From NCBI GenBank assembly GCA_964591605.1, contig CAZQEN010000399.1, positions 1 to 6,657 of the forward strand: 6,657 bases of DNA, read 5' to 3'. The notes beneath the pieces were generated by a model. The model had not been told where the DNA came from. It worked only from the letters and a program-made list of their open reading frames with translations, and did not search any database. Shown here piece by piece: positions 1 through 6,390 of this stretch. The stretch's first letter is position 1, and each line of letters starts with the position of its first letter. The DNA is from CAYLLT01 sp964591605. GTDB lineage: Bacteria > Planctomycetota > Phycisphaerae > UBA1845 > PWPN01. A program made the translations under genes and the position numbers.

Positions 1-76
1 CCTCCAGGAGCAGCTCGGGCCGTGCGCGGCATGCACTCAAGCTAACGCGAGGCAACGCGCCTGTCAATATTAAACC

Positions 77-108
77 TGTCCCGTTTTTCCGTTGTCCCGT
101 TTTTCCGT
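77..108. repeat. perfect tandem repeat, 16 bp x 2
   Basis: The unit TGTCCCGTTTTTCCGT occurs twice in direct tandem with no mismatch (77-92 and 93-108). It follows an AT-rich stretch, TGTCAATATTAAACC, at about 62-76, which stands out in GC-rich surroundings. No gene covers it. Short runs like ACGGGACAG followed by an AT-rich tract often lie at the edges of REP-associated transposase elements; that link is from memory and is an inference here, as no such transposase is in the window. Confidence 0.85.
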
Positions 109-162
109 CCGAGGGCCGGCGTTGCAGGCAGCCCCGTTTCTCGGAGGAATTGTGCCAACACA

Positions 163-185
163 CCTGTGCCCGGTGCCCGCACAGG
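163..185 (-). terminator. possible hairpin terminator after the dockerin-like gene
   Basis: Arms CCTGTGC (163-169) and GCACAGG (179-185) pair perfectly over 7 bp around a 9-base loop. On the minus strand the hairpin starts about 65 bases after the stop of the dockerin-like gene, where a terminator would be expected. The tract after it (TGTGTTGG on the minus strand) is only weakly T-rich, so this may be just a 3' end hairpin or chance. Confidence 0.3.
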
Positions 186-249
186 CATCTCCCTTACTCA
201 GCCGCCCCAACCAACGCCGTTCTGCCCGAGCAACCGAAGCGGGCATCAG

Positions 250-1368
250 CTATTGGCAGCACGCGCTATCAGTGGGATTTCCCGATCCTGAGTAGCAGCG
301 CTGAAGCTCGCCAAAGTCGTCCGGGTCTACGTCGTCGTCGTCGTCAAAGTCGGCCTGCTGACAGAGGGCCGTGCCATTGTGCGGAACGGCCGCACCCGAC
401 GCGCATGACACAAACTGATTGAAGTCGACTTCGTCCACGTCGCCGTCACCATCGAGGTCAGTTGGTATCGAACATACTTCGGTCACCGAGACATTGTCGA
501 TGTAGAGGTCAGTCCCGTCGCCCGTTGTCGAAGGGCAATCCAGGACGAAGAAGCCAACGAGCATGGTGTTGCCCGCGGCAACCTTGGTCTGCCAGGCGGC
601 GCCGCCGCCGTTTTCCGCGGTCTCGCCAATGCCCGGCATGCCAATGCCTATTGTGGCGGTGTTCACGTTAATAACCGGCGGCGTTGGGGTGTTCGCGCCG
701 CCCGCGGCATCATAGATCGACTCCCAGTCGTTGAGCTGGGTAGCGTCAGCAAGTTGAGGTTGGTAATAGAAGTAGAAGTAGGCACGCTCGGCCACAATCT
801 GCTTATTGTTGGGGATGATCAGCGTCGTGGGGACAAACGGGGGATCGTACGGCCACTGCATTCTGTAGGGGTTGTTATGCCCGACAGTGGGGAGAAAGGT
901 CCTGATCAGATCGTGATTTGCCTGATAAGCGGCCTGACTGTCACCAGTACTACCCCCGTCGATAAAGTAAGCGCCAATCCAGGGGAAAAGAGGGTTACCG
1001 ACACTCCCGCCCCCCGCCGGGGCGATTTTCCAATAGGCCTTGAACTCGTACGTCGTACCGGGGACGGTGTTGACCACCTGCCACATGAACGATTGGGCCG
1101 TCCTGTTTTGTATGACACGCAGGCGCTGGCAGGATGAGCCGTCCATTCCGAGGCCGACCCCTGCGAAGGCACGGGCATCTGATGTGGTGCCAACAATTGG
1201 ATACGGGCACCAGAACCAGTTGTTGGCAATATTGTAGCCGACGGGGATATGCGTCTCCGGGTGGAATCCACCCTCGAAATCTCCGTTAGCCACGAGGTTC
1301 GCACCAACCGCCGGTTTCAGGGCCACCGCCGTCATGAGGCCAATTGCGAGTCCGAAAGTCTTCACCAT
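250..1368 (-). CDS. secreted jelly-roll protein with C-terminal dockerin/EF-hand-like repeats
   Basis: A 372-residue exported protein of unknown exact function, probably extracellular or surface-bound and possibly glycan-binding. Residues 1-23 form a signal peptide (MVKTFGLAIG start, hydrophobic core, likely cleavage after VGA). The mature protein begins NLVANGDFEGGF, the usual opening of CBM-like jelly-roll domains, and the matching final strand is LYIDNVSV just before residue 298. The C-terminus carries two calcium-loop motifs of dockerin type: D304-L-D306-G-D308-G-D310-V with D315, and D340-F-D342 through D348 with D351. In the second loop the usual glycine at position 6 is Asp. Each loop is followed by an aromatic/Leu helix ending in Cys (FNQFVSC, FGELQRC), a pattern common in planctomycete secreted proteins. 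An in-frame start 41 codons upstream (1491) would add an Arg-rich stretch that is not signal-like; the start at 1368 has a strong ribosome site and a proper signal peptide. No catalytic motif was recognised. The gene is divergent from the hydrolase side and appears monocistronic. Confidence 0.85.
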   Translation of the reverse strand: MVKTFGLAIGLMTAVALKPAVGANLVANGDFEGGFHPETHIPVGYNIANNWFWCPYPIVGTTSDARAFAGVGLGMDGSSCQRLRVIQNRTAQSFMWQVVNTVPGTTYEFKAYWKIAPAGGGSVGNPLFPWIGAYFIDGGSTGDSQAAYQANHDLIRTFLPTVGHNNPYRMQWPYDPPFVPTTLIIPNNKQIVAERAYFYFYYQPQLADATQLNDWESIYDAAGGANTPTPPVINVNTATIGIGMPGIGETAENGGGAAWQTKVAAGNTMLVGFFVLDCPSTTGDGTDLYIDNVSVTEVCSIPTDLDGDGDVDEVDFNQFVSCASGAAVPHNGTALCQQADFDDDDDVDPDDFGELQRCYSGSGNPTDSACCQ

Positions 1369-1375
1369 CCTTCTT

Positions 1376-1380
1376 CCTCC
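1376..1380 (-). promoter_or_regulatory. Shine-Dalgarno GGAGG fixing the dockerin-like gene start
   Basis: On the minus strand GGAGG lies 7 bases before the ATG at 1368 (GGAGGAAGAAGG then ATG). This ideal spacing decides in favour of the start at 1368 over the longer in-frame start at 1491. Confidence 0.75.
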
Positions 1381-1539
1381 GCGAAATGCTGCCTCGGGTC
1401 GCCTAATCTGATCCAGGCAGAAGTGCAACTGCTCGCCCCCGCGTGGTGATCCCAGGAGAAGCCTCCGACGTCGAGAGCGACAGGAGCACATCGCTCCCGC
1501 TCCCGGACGCCGGGCCTGACTTCCATCTTACCCGCTCAG

Positions 1540-2343
1540 GTGAAGCTGTCAAAGGGAAAAGCGGTTTTCTCAGGACAGTATTGCGACCGGAGCGATGCTG
1601 CGGGATTTGGAACGCTGTTTTCGAGCCGCGGGTCGTTTCACGCCTCCCCCGATGCTTTTAATGGAAACGGGACTCTTAAACCGTTTGAGAGAACTGAGAG
1701 AGCATTGACATGCGGGGGCTTCGATGGCCTCATGGTACGCGGGTGGGTGAATCAGTCGCGGATCCCGCGCCTTGTGTATGAATGCCCTCAATACCGGCGT
1801 TGCCGGAATCCATGCGCCTTCCTGACGTTTTTCCTGGTGGCACTGCACGACCTGCACCGCAGTGGCGACGGCAACCGGTGTTTATGGGGCTTCGAAGGCG
1901 ACCTGCTCGGCGGAATCACCGAGGGCGTGCAACAGGAACGGGTTTATCCGATTGTCAGCGAGAAGAACGATGCGCGCAGCCAGCGACTGCGTGCTTTCCA
2001 GGCGGCCGCCCGCGAGTGGGGAGCGGTGGTTGTCAAAGTGAAGTGCCGGTCGCATCTCGACGCGCATGATACCGCGGCGCTGCTCACGGTTGCGCTACCA
2101 GAGATCTTGCCTGACGCCGTGTTTGGTCTGGAAAGGGTTGCAGATGCCCAAGTCACCTCGCTGGAGGAACCCTGGCGCGAAGCGGGGCGTCAGGCTCTGC
2201 GGGTGCTTCTCAAGATGCGTGACACGGGCAAGGCCCGTCACGGGCACGGGCTGCTCGATCCGATGCTGATCCCCGGCGACACCTGCCCGAGCGATTCGGC
2301 CGCCAGCGGCGCGCCGCATCTCGAAAGCCACACAGAATCTTAA
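1540..2343 (+). CDS. probable remnant of a LacI/GalR/XylR-type transcriptional regulator (sensor domain only)
   Basis: An open frame of 267 codons from a GTG at 1540; the true start is uncertain because no ribosome site precedes 1540 and the first ~57 residues look non-coding. An ATG at 1732 (residue 65) is an alternative. From about residue 58 the order of motifs resembles a periplasmic-binding-like sensor of LacI-family regulators: FDGLMVRGWV (compare 'VDGLIV'), then IPRLVYE (compare 'IPVVYVD'), then NDARSQRLRAFQAAAREWG (compare 'ARxxRLxGFxxAlrexG'), then LPDAVFG, then QVTSLEEPWREAGRQALRVLL, the usual C-terminal segment, then LLDPMLIPGDT. The stretch between LPDAVFG and QVTSL is too short: the normal 'NDxxAxGxxxxLxxxGxxVPxDVxVvGfDd' part is missing. 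No DNA-binding helix-turn-helix is found upstream in any frame. Codon use from about 1860 on is GC3-rich and gene-like. The likely role was control of the downstream hydrolase. It may be a decayed gene, a very divergent regulator or, less likely, a chance frame. Confidence 0.45.
   Translation: MKLSKGKAVFSGQYCDRSDAAGFGTLFSSRGSFHASPDAFNGNGTLKPFERTERALTCGGFDGLMVRGWVNQSRIPRLVYECPQYRRCRNPCAFLTFFLVALHDLHRSGDGNRCLWGFEGDLLGGITEGVQQERVYPIVSEKNDARSQRLRAFQAAAREWGAVVVKVKCRSHLDAHDTAALLTVALPEILPDAVFGLERVADAQVTSLEEPWREAGRQALRVLLKMRDTGKARHGHGLLDPMLIPGDTCPSDSAASGAPHLESHTES
1557..1568. promoter_or_regulatory. operator-like near-palindrome AAAAGCGGTTTT
   Basis: The 12-mer is AT-rich on both flanks with a central CG. 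It differs by a single base from the perfect palindrome AAAAGCGCTTTT at 2344-2355. LacI/GalR-family operators typically have this shape (A/T-rich half-sites around a central CG). Its place ahead of the recognisable part of the regulator frame would fit autoregulation. If it is a real operator, translation should start after it, so the GTG at 1540 would be too early. Confidence 0.4.
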
Positions 2344-2355
2344 AAAAGCGCTTTT
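2344..2355. promoter_or_regulatory. perfect palindrome AAAAGCGCTTTT, LacI-family-type operator
   Basis: A perfect 12-bp palindrome with central CG sits directly after the regulator frame stop and about 150 bases before the hydrolase start. Its form matches the general LacI/GalR/CcpA operator style (AAAGCGCTTT core). A single-mismatch copy is found at 1557-1568. It lies just upstream of a weak promoter-like pair at 2363-2392, so a bound regulator would be positioned to control hydrolase transcription. A rho-independent terminator reading is less likely: the self-complementary core leaves almost no loop. Confidence 0.5.
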
Positions 2356-2362
2356 CCAGGGC

Positions 2363-2392
2363 TTGTTGTCGTCAGGGCACAGCCGCTATCCT
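2363..2392 (+). promoter_or_regulatory. weak sigma70-like promoter candidate for the hydrolase
   Basis: TTGTTG (2363-2368) and TATCCT (2387-2392) are separated by 18 bases. Each box keeps only the most important bases of the consensus. Position relative to the palindrome and to the start at 2507 is sensible, but such a pair can arise by chance. A small leader hairpin ACGCC/GGCGT (2423-2436) follows. Confidence 0.22.
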
Positions 2393-2494
2393 CTCCACTC
2401 AGGGCGTCGAGGACCATAGAATACGCCTGACGGCGTGGAGGTCAGCGAGTGCACATCACGGTTGAACCCGCCCACCCGGTCTTTCCAAACAGAC

Positions 2495-2499
2495 AGGAG
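2495..2499 (+). promoter_or_regulatory. Shine-Dalgarno AGGAG fixing the hydrolase start
   Basis: AGGAG lies 7 bases before the ATG at 2507. It supports 2507, not the in-frame GTG at 2435, whose extra 24 residues are polar and would bury the signal peptide. Confidence 0.75.
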
Positions 2500-2506
2500 C
2501 CGGCCA

Positions 2507-5485
2507 ATGCATGTTCGCACACTGGCGATGCTGGGAACGCCTCTCATCTGGGCATTGAACCCTGCAGCGGCTGTCGAGTTGCATAACGCGCAACTGGACG
2601 CGACGTTTGAACTGACGGAGGCCGGGCCGCGACTCTCAGAGATCCGCTGGAAAAAGACGGGGCACACCCATCGTTTCGCCGACGACGAGCCCGTTTCGCT
2701 TTTCATCGTGCCAGCCGATGGGATCCACGATCCGAGCCTTCCGGTGCAATTCACGACGAGCGGGGGTTTCAAACTGGATGGTCAGGCGGTCGGCAAAGAG
2801 CACCGCTTTGCGGTCTTTCATTTCCAGCATGATTTGGCTCAGGCGGATGTGAAGTATGAGTTGGATCCCGCGGCACCGGTGTTGCGAAAGTCGATTGTTT
2901 GCAGGGCAAAAGACACGGCCGTCTACATTGCGGGCGTGAATCAGTGGTGCTTACGGCCGGTTGATGACAAGCTGGTCTGGACAACGGCGAAGTCGTGGGG
3001 GCAGCCGGCCGTGCTGCAGGGCGAAAAGGATGGATACATCCTTACGCTCGAATGGCCCCGGTCGGAAATCGTTTCCGAGAACGGCACGATTCAAATGAGG
3101 TACCGCCCGGGATTCCAGCTCGCACCCGATGAGTCCAGGGAGGTCGGGTCCGGCTCGATTGTGTGCTTCCAGCGCACCTGTGAGAAGGATGACGTGGAGG
3201 CGGCGCGGCGTGCGTTCATGGCTCACGTGGCCGCCCGCGTTCAGCCAAAAGCACGGTGCCCGATCAAGTTCACGACCTGGGGGCCGTGGCTCGGGCAGGC
3301 CCGCGCCGATCGGATCCTGGAAATCCTGGATGACCTCGCCGATGTCCGCGCCAACATTCTTCACTTTGATGCGGGCTGGCAATGGCCGGACCATCCTTAC
3401 AGTGAGCGCCTGCCAAAGCTCCGCCCCGCCGATGACAGGACATGGGACCTGGGCATGACCCAGCCTGAACGGCTGCCCGAAGGCCTTCTTCCTATAGTGA
3501 AAGCTGCCAAAGAGCGTGGTATGGAACTGTCGCTCTGGTTTGACGCCGCCGGCTGCGTGTTCGTGCGTGAGGGTGGCGACTGGGCGGTGCGCAACGCAAA
3601 AGGCCAGGCCGTCCAACGCAGGATGTGGGAAGGCCGCTGGCCGCAAGCACCGCACCTATCACTGGCCACTGAATACCAGTCGCGCCTGATGGAATTACTT
3701 TTGAGAGCCCAGTCCTGCTACGACCTCGCCGGGATGATGTTTGATGACAACCATTTCGGCGAGGATCATGGCCGAAACCACAACTGTCTCGCCAATGGCT
3801 GGGATTCCGTCGACATGCAGCTCCGCCGGATCCTGGAGATATTTGACGCCTGCCGGCAGCGCCGTCCGGACATGTATCAATTCCTCTGCCACGCCGAACC
3901 CTGGCCGTGGGCGATGCTTCATGTCACGCATATTCATGCAGGGGATCCCGGCATGTTGTCCGCGTTCAAACAGGCTATCGCCACGGATTACCCTGCACGG
4001 GCTCTCGCCTTCGAGCGCCGGCTGGCCTGGCAGCGTCTCTACAACAATTTCGTTCCGCCGTGGGGCATCAAGGGCGACATTGCCGGCTGGTCATATCAAC
4101 AGAAATCGTCGATTCCGGTGAATCTTGCGCACACGGAGGACATTGTGGGATCGGGCGAGGGCTGGACGCAGAACATGTTCACGTGTTTCGCCACCACGCG
4201 GATCCGCGATATCCGTTTCGCGTTCCGGCAGATGCCCGCTTTCGACCGCGCCATACTGAAGGAATGGCTGGCCTGGGATCGGGATCGCTGCCGGTTCGTG
4301 TTTAATTGCCGCTCATTGTTCGATCTGCCGGAGGATCCGAACACTGGCATCGTGGGCTTCTCGCACGTCGGCCAGGGTCGCGGCGTGATGTACCTCTTCA
4401 ACTGCGCATTCGAGGCGGGAGAGGCAAAGGTCAAGCTGGATGAGAATGCGGGTTTCGCGCGGGGTGAGACCGGAATACCGGCGTATCTGGTTTATCCGAT
4501 GAATGCGCGTGTCCCCGGCGACACCCTCTCGTACGGCCAGGACTTGCGAATCTCAATCGCACCCAAGGATTGCGTGGTGGTCGAGGTGGGCCTGGAGGCT
4601 CCGGCCCAATCCGCTGCCTACGACGAGTACCAGCAAAGGGTCGCTTCGATTCGGCGATCGTTTAACACGATCTTCAAGGCACCGGTGGCTCGCATGATGG
4701 CGGCAGCACGGCAGGGACCGATCCGGATCGACGTCGGCGACATCAAGATCGATCGACGGCTTGCGGCACAGATCGTCGAGACGCTCGGCGCGGCCGTCGG
4801 CCGGCGGATCAGCCTGGATGAGGCCATGGTTGTCTCGCCCGACGACGCAACCTGCCGCTTGATCATCGGGACCCACGAGGGCCTCATCCGTCATCCTGAA
4901 GTCGGCACACTGTTCCGGGAGACGTTGTACAATCGATACCTTTCGTGGGAGAAAGAGCTGATCTCCGCTCCGTTCGCCGTCGAGTTGTCCGCGGGCACTA
5001 AACCGACCTTCTGCCTGATCGCTCCCCGACCGGAACAACTGGCTCGATTGGCGAACAACCTGCGTGATGTTCTCTTTCAGGATGCCAGGGTCGTGGGCGA
5101 GGAGCACAACGGTGAACAGTGGGAGGCGGCAACTTTGAGGATGGATGTTCCCGCGGGCCAGCCCGTACTGCGCTTTCGCCCGATCATGAAACCGACGGGC
5201 GGCATCACAATGCCCGGCGAGTTGGACTATCTCTCGTATGAGATTCACGGAGAATGCGAGGGTAAGGACGCCTTGCTCTGGCACGAAGACATTCCGCCTC
5301 AGCTCACACATGACACGCTCTCGGGGTGGTGGGGCGACCGCGTGATGTCTGTGGCCGATCTGGCCAGCCGGAAGGTCACGCTGCATTTGAGCGCGAGGCC
5401 CAGGGACGGCCGCACGAAAATGCCCTTGATGGCCGGTGGGTACGATCGCGTGGCGCTGCTGGGATCCACAGAGGCGAGCCCATAG
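2507..5485 (+). CDS. secreted GH36-like (clan GH-D) glycoside hydrolase with novel C-terminal extension
   Basis: A 992-residue exported enzyme, most likely an alpha-galactosidase-type glycoside hydrolase acting on extracellular or periplasmic sugar chains. Residues 1-22 are a signal peptide (MHVRTLAML start, cleavage probably after AAA). Residues about 23-245 form an all-beta N-terminal domain, as in GH36. The TIM barrel runs from about 250 to 560, with FTTWGPW (255-261), FDAGWQW (D288), LPEGL (323-327), GMELSLWFD (W344), MMFDDNHFGE (D413/D414) and HAGDPGM (D480). These mirror the GH36 order 'nSWy..', 'DdGWf', 'P.GL..l', 'GmkfGlWfepe', nucleophile strand and acid/base strand. By position D413 is the candidate nucleophile and D480 the candidate acid/base; the 67-residue spacing is similar to that of known GH36 enzymes. 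The usual Lys before the nucleophile is absent. A beta domain follows (about 570-700). Then come a helical linker (705-725), an alpha/beta segment (about 737-860) resembling the GH20b-type N-terminal domain of hexosaminidases and glucuronidases (IIGTHEG core), and a final beta-rich domain (about 880-988), perhaps carbohydrate-binding. The exact substrate cannot be read from sequence. The gene stands alone after the regulator remnant. Confidence 0.65.
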   Translation: MHVRTLAMLGTPLIWALNPAAAVELHNAQLDATFELTEAGPRLSEIRWKKTGHTHRFADDEPVSLFIVPADGIHDPSLPVQFTTSGGFKLDGQAVGKEHRFAVFHFQHDLAQADVKYELDPAAPVLRKSIVCRAKDTAVYIAGVNQWCLRPVDDKLVWTTAKSWGQPAVLQGEKDGYILTLEWPRSEIVSENGTIQMRYRPGFQLAPDESREVGSGSIVCFQRTCEKDDVEAARRAFMAHVAARVQPKARCPIKFTTWGPWLGQARADRILEILDDLADVRANILHFDAGWQWPDHPYSERLPKLRPADDRTWDLGMTQPERLPEGLLPIVKAAKERGMELSLWFDAAGCVFVREGGDWAVRNAKGQAVQRRMWEGRWPQAPHLSLATEYQSRLMELLLRAQSCYDLAGMMFDDNHFGEDHGRNHNCLANGWDSVDMQLRRILEIFDACRQRRPDMYQFLCHAEPWPWAMLHVTHIHAGDPGMLSAFKQAIATDYPARALAFERRLAWQRLYNNFVPPWGIKGDIAGWSYQQKSSIPVNLAHTEDIVGSGEGWTQNMFTCFATTRIRDIRFAFRQMPAFDRAILKEWLAWDRDRCRFVFNCRSLFDLPEDPNTGIVGFSHVGQGRGVMYLFNCAFEAGEAKVKLDENAGFARGETGIPAYLVYPMNARVPGDTLSYGQDLRISIAPKDCVVVEVGLEAPAQSAAYDEYQQRVASIRRSFNTIFKAPVARMMAAARQGPIRIDVGDIKIDRRLAAQIVETLGAAVGRRISLDEAMVVSPDDATCRLIIGTHEGLIRHPEVGTLFRETLYNRYLSWEKELISAPFAVELSAGTKPTFCLIAPRPEQLARLANNLRDVLFQDARVVGEEHNGEQWEAATLRMDVPAGQPVLRFRPIMKPTGGITMPGELDYLSYEIHGECEGKDALLWHEDIPPQLTHDTLSGWWGDRVMSVADLASRKVTLHLSARPRDGRTKMPLMAGGYDRVALLGSTEASP

Positions 5486-5499
5486 CCGCCGCCTGGCCC

Positions 5500-5546
5500 G
5501 TTCCGCCCGGAACGTTCCGTTCATCCAGAAACCGCTCGTTTTCCGG
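5500..5546. terminator. palindrome-rich gap between convergent genes, possible bidirectional terminator
   Basis: Just after the hydrolase stop, GTTCCG (5500-5505) pairs with CGGAAC (5508-5513). The same arm is also part of a perfect 12-bp palindrome CGGAACGTTCCG (5508-5519). A looser inverted repeat, CCAGAAA..TTTTCCGG, spans 5525-5546. The gap lies between the plus-strand hydrolase and the minus-strand TPR remnant, where a two-way terminator is expected. There is no clean T-run and the first stem would leave a very tight loop, so this is weak. Confidence 0.25.
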
Positions 5547-5603
5547 GGATCGATGATGCTGTATGAATCCGCGCGCATGAATCAGGGCCGTGAGGTGTCG
5601 GGA

Positions 5604-5783
5604 TCATTGCGAGGCAGGCCGCGTCGAGAGGCGGTCCAACCGGACGCGGGCGTTCGAGTCGCGCGGGTCGAGGCGCAGCGCCGTTTGACACTCATGGATT
5701 GCTTCCTCAATCCTGCCTTGGCGTTCCAGGACCTCGCCGAGGCCCTCGTGCGCCGCCGCCAGTCCGGGCTCGATCACCAGGGC
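5604..5783 (-). pseudogene. 3' end of a TPR (tetratricopeptide repeat) protein gene, truncated by transposase DNA
   Basis: The minus strand encodes about 60 residues ending at a TGA (5604-5606). They begin ALVIEPG and contain one full TPR at 5661-5762: GLGEVLERQGRIEEAIHECQ followed by ALRLDPR. The spacing of G8, A20, A27 and P32 fits the 34-residue TPR consensus, and the 'ALVIEPG' start is the end of a preceding repeat. A short Arg-rich tail follows. Upstream of 5783 the minus frame stays open but turns into the mirror image of transposase coding DNA and loses all TPR character. The rest of the gene is therefore missing. TPR proteins act as protein-interaction scaffolds; which complex this one served cannot be told. 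With no start of its own it is a dead fragment. Confidence 0.7.
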
Positions 5784-5784
5784 T

Positions 5785-6390
5785 GTGCTTGGCGCGGTGG
5801 CCAAGGTCCGCAAGGCCCTGAAGGCCCAGCAGCCGGTTCTCCCGCGGGGCCGCCCCTCGAAGGCCCAGCGGGCGCAGGTCCGCAAGGCCAAGCGGATTCA
5901 GCAGCAGATTGCTGATCTCTTCGATCATCGGCACCTGTTCGTGCAACACCACTTGACGCCCGCTGAGAAGAAGGCGCTCCAGCGGATCACCCGAAGGTTG
6001 CCGTACCTGCGAACGCTCCGCCAGATCATGGATGAGGTCTATCGCCTGTTTGATCGGCGGTGCCGGACCGAGACGGGCTTAGCCAAGCTGGCGCGGCTTC
6101 GCCAGCGTGTCCGCCGCTTCAAGCAGGTGGGCCGCACGCTGAGCAAGCTGTTCAGCCCAAACCTGGAGAAGGCCCTGGCTTTTCTGGACGACCGGCTGCT
6201 GCCGGCCACCAGCAATGCCGTCGAACGCGGCAACCGCCGCTATCGGAAGGCTCAACGCAGCGTGTACTCGGTTCGGACAGCCAGGCACATCCGCCAGCGC
6301 ATCGCCCTGGACATGGAGCGCGACCAGCGGGCCCCTGGCCGCAGTACTACGATCCAGCCGCTGCACCTGTCACGCACAGGGACCGAATAG
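5785..6390 (+). CDS. C-terminal fragment of a DDE-type transposase
   Basis: About 201 residues read from a GTG at 5785, which is only the first usable start after the junction and not a natural N-terminus. The fragment has a basic, Lys/Arg/Gln-rich helical start (KVRKALKAQQ, then RGRPSKAQRA). Next comes HLFVQHHLTPAEKKAL and a helical region rich in Arg and Leu (about 75-125). It ends with FLDDRLLPATSNAVERGNRR (residues 133-152) and SVYSVRTARHIRQRIALDM. The TSNAVERGNRR motif, with E147, resembles the last catalytic Glu strand/helix of DDE transposases such as ISL3 and IS256 relatives. I recognise the general type but cannot name the IS family. The first two catalytic Asp residues of a full enzyme would lie in the missing N-terminal part, so the protein should be inactive. 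No terminal inverted repeats were identified. It lies head-on to the TPR remnant at the same breakpoint. Confidence 0.7.
   Translation: MLGAVAKVRKALKAQQPVLPRGRPSKAQRAQVRKAKRIQQQIADLFDHRHLFVQHHLTPAEKKALQRITRRLPYLRTLRQIMDEVYRLFDRRCRTETGLAKLARLRQRVRRFKQVGRTLSKLFSPNLEKALAFLDDRLLPATSNAVERGNRRYRKAQRSVYSVRTARHIRQRIALDMERDQRAPGRSTTIQPLHLSRTGTE

Larger units (their letters stand above)
1369..1700. other. intergenic stretch without a convincing gene
   Basis: This region should carry the promoter of the minus-strand dockerin-like gene and the upstream region of the regulator frame. Translations on both strands give low-complexity or stop-broken peptides with no helix-turn-helix. Visible structures are a hairpin with arms GAGCGA (1475-1480) and TCGCTC (1491-1496), a second hairpin CCCGG/CCGGG (1502-1514, 3-base loop), the operator-like near-palindrome at 1557-1568, and a weaker CG-centred element around AAACCGTTT (1678-1686). 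No clear -35/-10 pair could be assigned. Confidence 0.5.

Noticed and set aside
331..345. CRISPR or other array-like repeat in the GTC run
   Set aside because: It is a codon repeat for Asp inside a calcium-binding loop, with no spacers.
92..422. Two small plus-strand frames near the left edge
   Set aside because: Pro/Arg/Ser-rich peptides without family resemblance; they run into the 3' end of the dockerin-like gene on the other strand.
1369..1491. Longer start of the dockerin-like gene at 1491
   Set aside because: It would put an Arg-rich 41-residue stretch before the signal peptide; GGAGG at 1376-1380 marks the start at 1368.
2435..2506. Longer hydrolase start at GTG 2435
   Set aside because: The added 24 residues are polar and precede a good signal peptide; AGGAG sits 7 bases before ATG 2507.
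2951..3655. Minus-strand frame of 234 codons antisense to the hydrolase barrel
   Set aside because: Opposite the best-conserved GH36 motifs; composition is shadow-like and no ribosome site was found.
4553..5578. Long minus-strand open frame (341 codons) antisense to the hydrolase 3' end
   Set aside because: It is a shadow of the plus-strand gene in GC-rich DNA: the product is Arg/His/Gln-rich with no family pattern, and the plus-strand protein has clear domain structure across the same bases.
5804..5889. Direct repeats AGGTCCGCAAGGCC (5804-5817 and 5876-5889) and GAAGGCCCAGC (5820-5830 and 5859-5869) as a mobile element site
   Set aside because: The 14-mers are 72 bases apart in the same frame and encode the similar basic peptides KVRKA and QVRKA in the transposase, so coding bias explains them.
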